A stretch of DNA of 5,388 nt from Chitinispirillales bacterium. Lineage in GTDB: Bacteria > Fibrobacterota > Chitinivibrionia > Chitinivibrionales > Chitinispirillaceae. Both the position numbers and the translations under genes were made by a program. Within the stretch, counting starts at the first letter, position 1; each line of letters begins with the position of its first letter. Of the stretch, positions 5,253-5,388 are shown in pieces. The stretch spans positions 1 through 5,388 of the forward strand of contig JAIRUL010000268.1 of assembly GCA_031254445.1 (NCBI GenBank), in the 5' to 3' direction. A model generated the notes under the pieces. The model made no database searches and was not told the origin of the DNA. It saw nothing but the letters and a program-made list of their open reading frames with translations.

Positions 5253-5388
5253 AATCATCATGAAACTGCCCCTTAAAAGCTACCCTCTCAAAGACCCGCG
5301 ATATCGACACCGCTTTACCGCTGTTATCGTCAACGTCGACAATAACCCCGTTAATCATCGCCCCCTCCTCGCTCGGCTCGAATCGCAC
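5248..5388 (-). CDS. 3' end of an unrecognised protein gene (partial)
   Basis: Reading from 5388 on the minus strand, the frame is open for 46 codons and ends in TGA at 5250-5248. The visible C-terminus reads VRFEPSEEGAMINGVIVDVD, then DNSGKAVSISRVFERVAFKG, then QFHDDC. It is acidic and soluble, with no membrane segment and no motif that I recognise, and I assign no function. The start lies beyond the window, so I cannot exclude a chance open frame, although the composition looks coding. The final DDC codons run into the GTTGAC hexamer array, which supplies the stop. Codons for VDVD (GTCGACGTTGAC) resemble the same hexamer. It is in the same direction as xseA but separated from it by about 350 bp of repeats. 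Confidence 0.5.
   Translation of the reverse strand: MRFEPSEEGAMINGVIVDVDDNSGKAVSISRVFERVAFKGQFHDDC

Overview
The window looks like part of an anaerobic bacterial chromosome. It carries two ordinary housekeeping or stress genes set among mobile and repetitive DNA. The fused flavodiiron protein with a C-terminal rubredoxin points to an anaerobe that must remove O2 or NO. The gene content and repeat-rich spacers would suit a gut anaerobe such as a spirochaete (Treponema-like) or a clostridial relative, but I cannot fix the phylum from sequence alone.

Layout, left to right. (1) About 1-908: the right part of an IS3-family insertion sequence. OrfA runs off the left edge and ends in a classic A7 frameshift site. 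OrfB has an internal deletion that removes the first two catalytic aspartates, so the element is dead by itself. The right terminal inverted repeat ends at about 908. (2) About 909-1717: an 800-bp stretch with no convincing protein gene. Its centre, about 1175-1366, is an adenine-rich block. Read in one frame, 20 of 49 codons are Asn (18 of them AAC), and it ends in an adenine-free NGFSVRC segment. This is the signature of the template repeat (TR) of a diversity-generating retroelement (DGR). Several hairpins precede it and a good intrinsic terminator follows it, so it may be its own small RNA unit. No reverse transcriptase, Avd or variable-repeat target gene is in the window, so it is an orphan here. 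A dispersed two-hairpin repeat and a promoter region follow. (3) 1718-3577 (+): a four-module flavodiiron protein (beta-lactamase-like diiron domain, flavodoxin, flavin reductase, rubredoxin). (4) 3658-4896 (-): xseA, the large subunit of exodeoxyribonuclease VII, convergent with the flavodiiron gene. (5) 4897-5247: a dense repeat spacer with two head-to-head copies of the two-hairpin element, a 9-bp tandem repeat and a GTCAAC/GTCAAA hexamer array. (6) 5248-5388 (-): the last 46 codons of an unrecognised gene whose stop codon lies inside the hexamer array.

The flavodiiron protein and XseA are not obviously linked in function; they sit tail to tail across an 80-bp gap. The most interesting features are the orphan DGR-type template and the family of structured repeats that lies beside both transcription units. 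The template call rests on codon composition and on remembered family patterns; it needs a search of the genome for a matching variable repeat and a reverse transcriptase.
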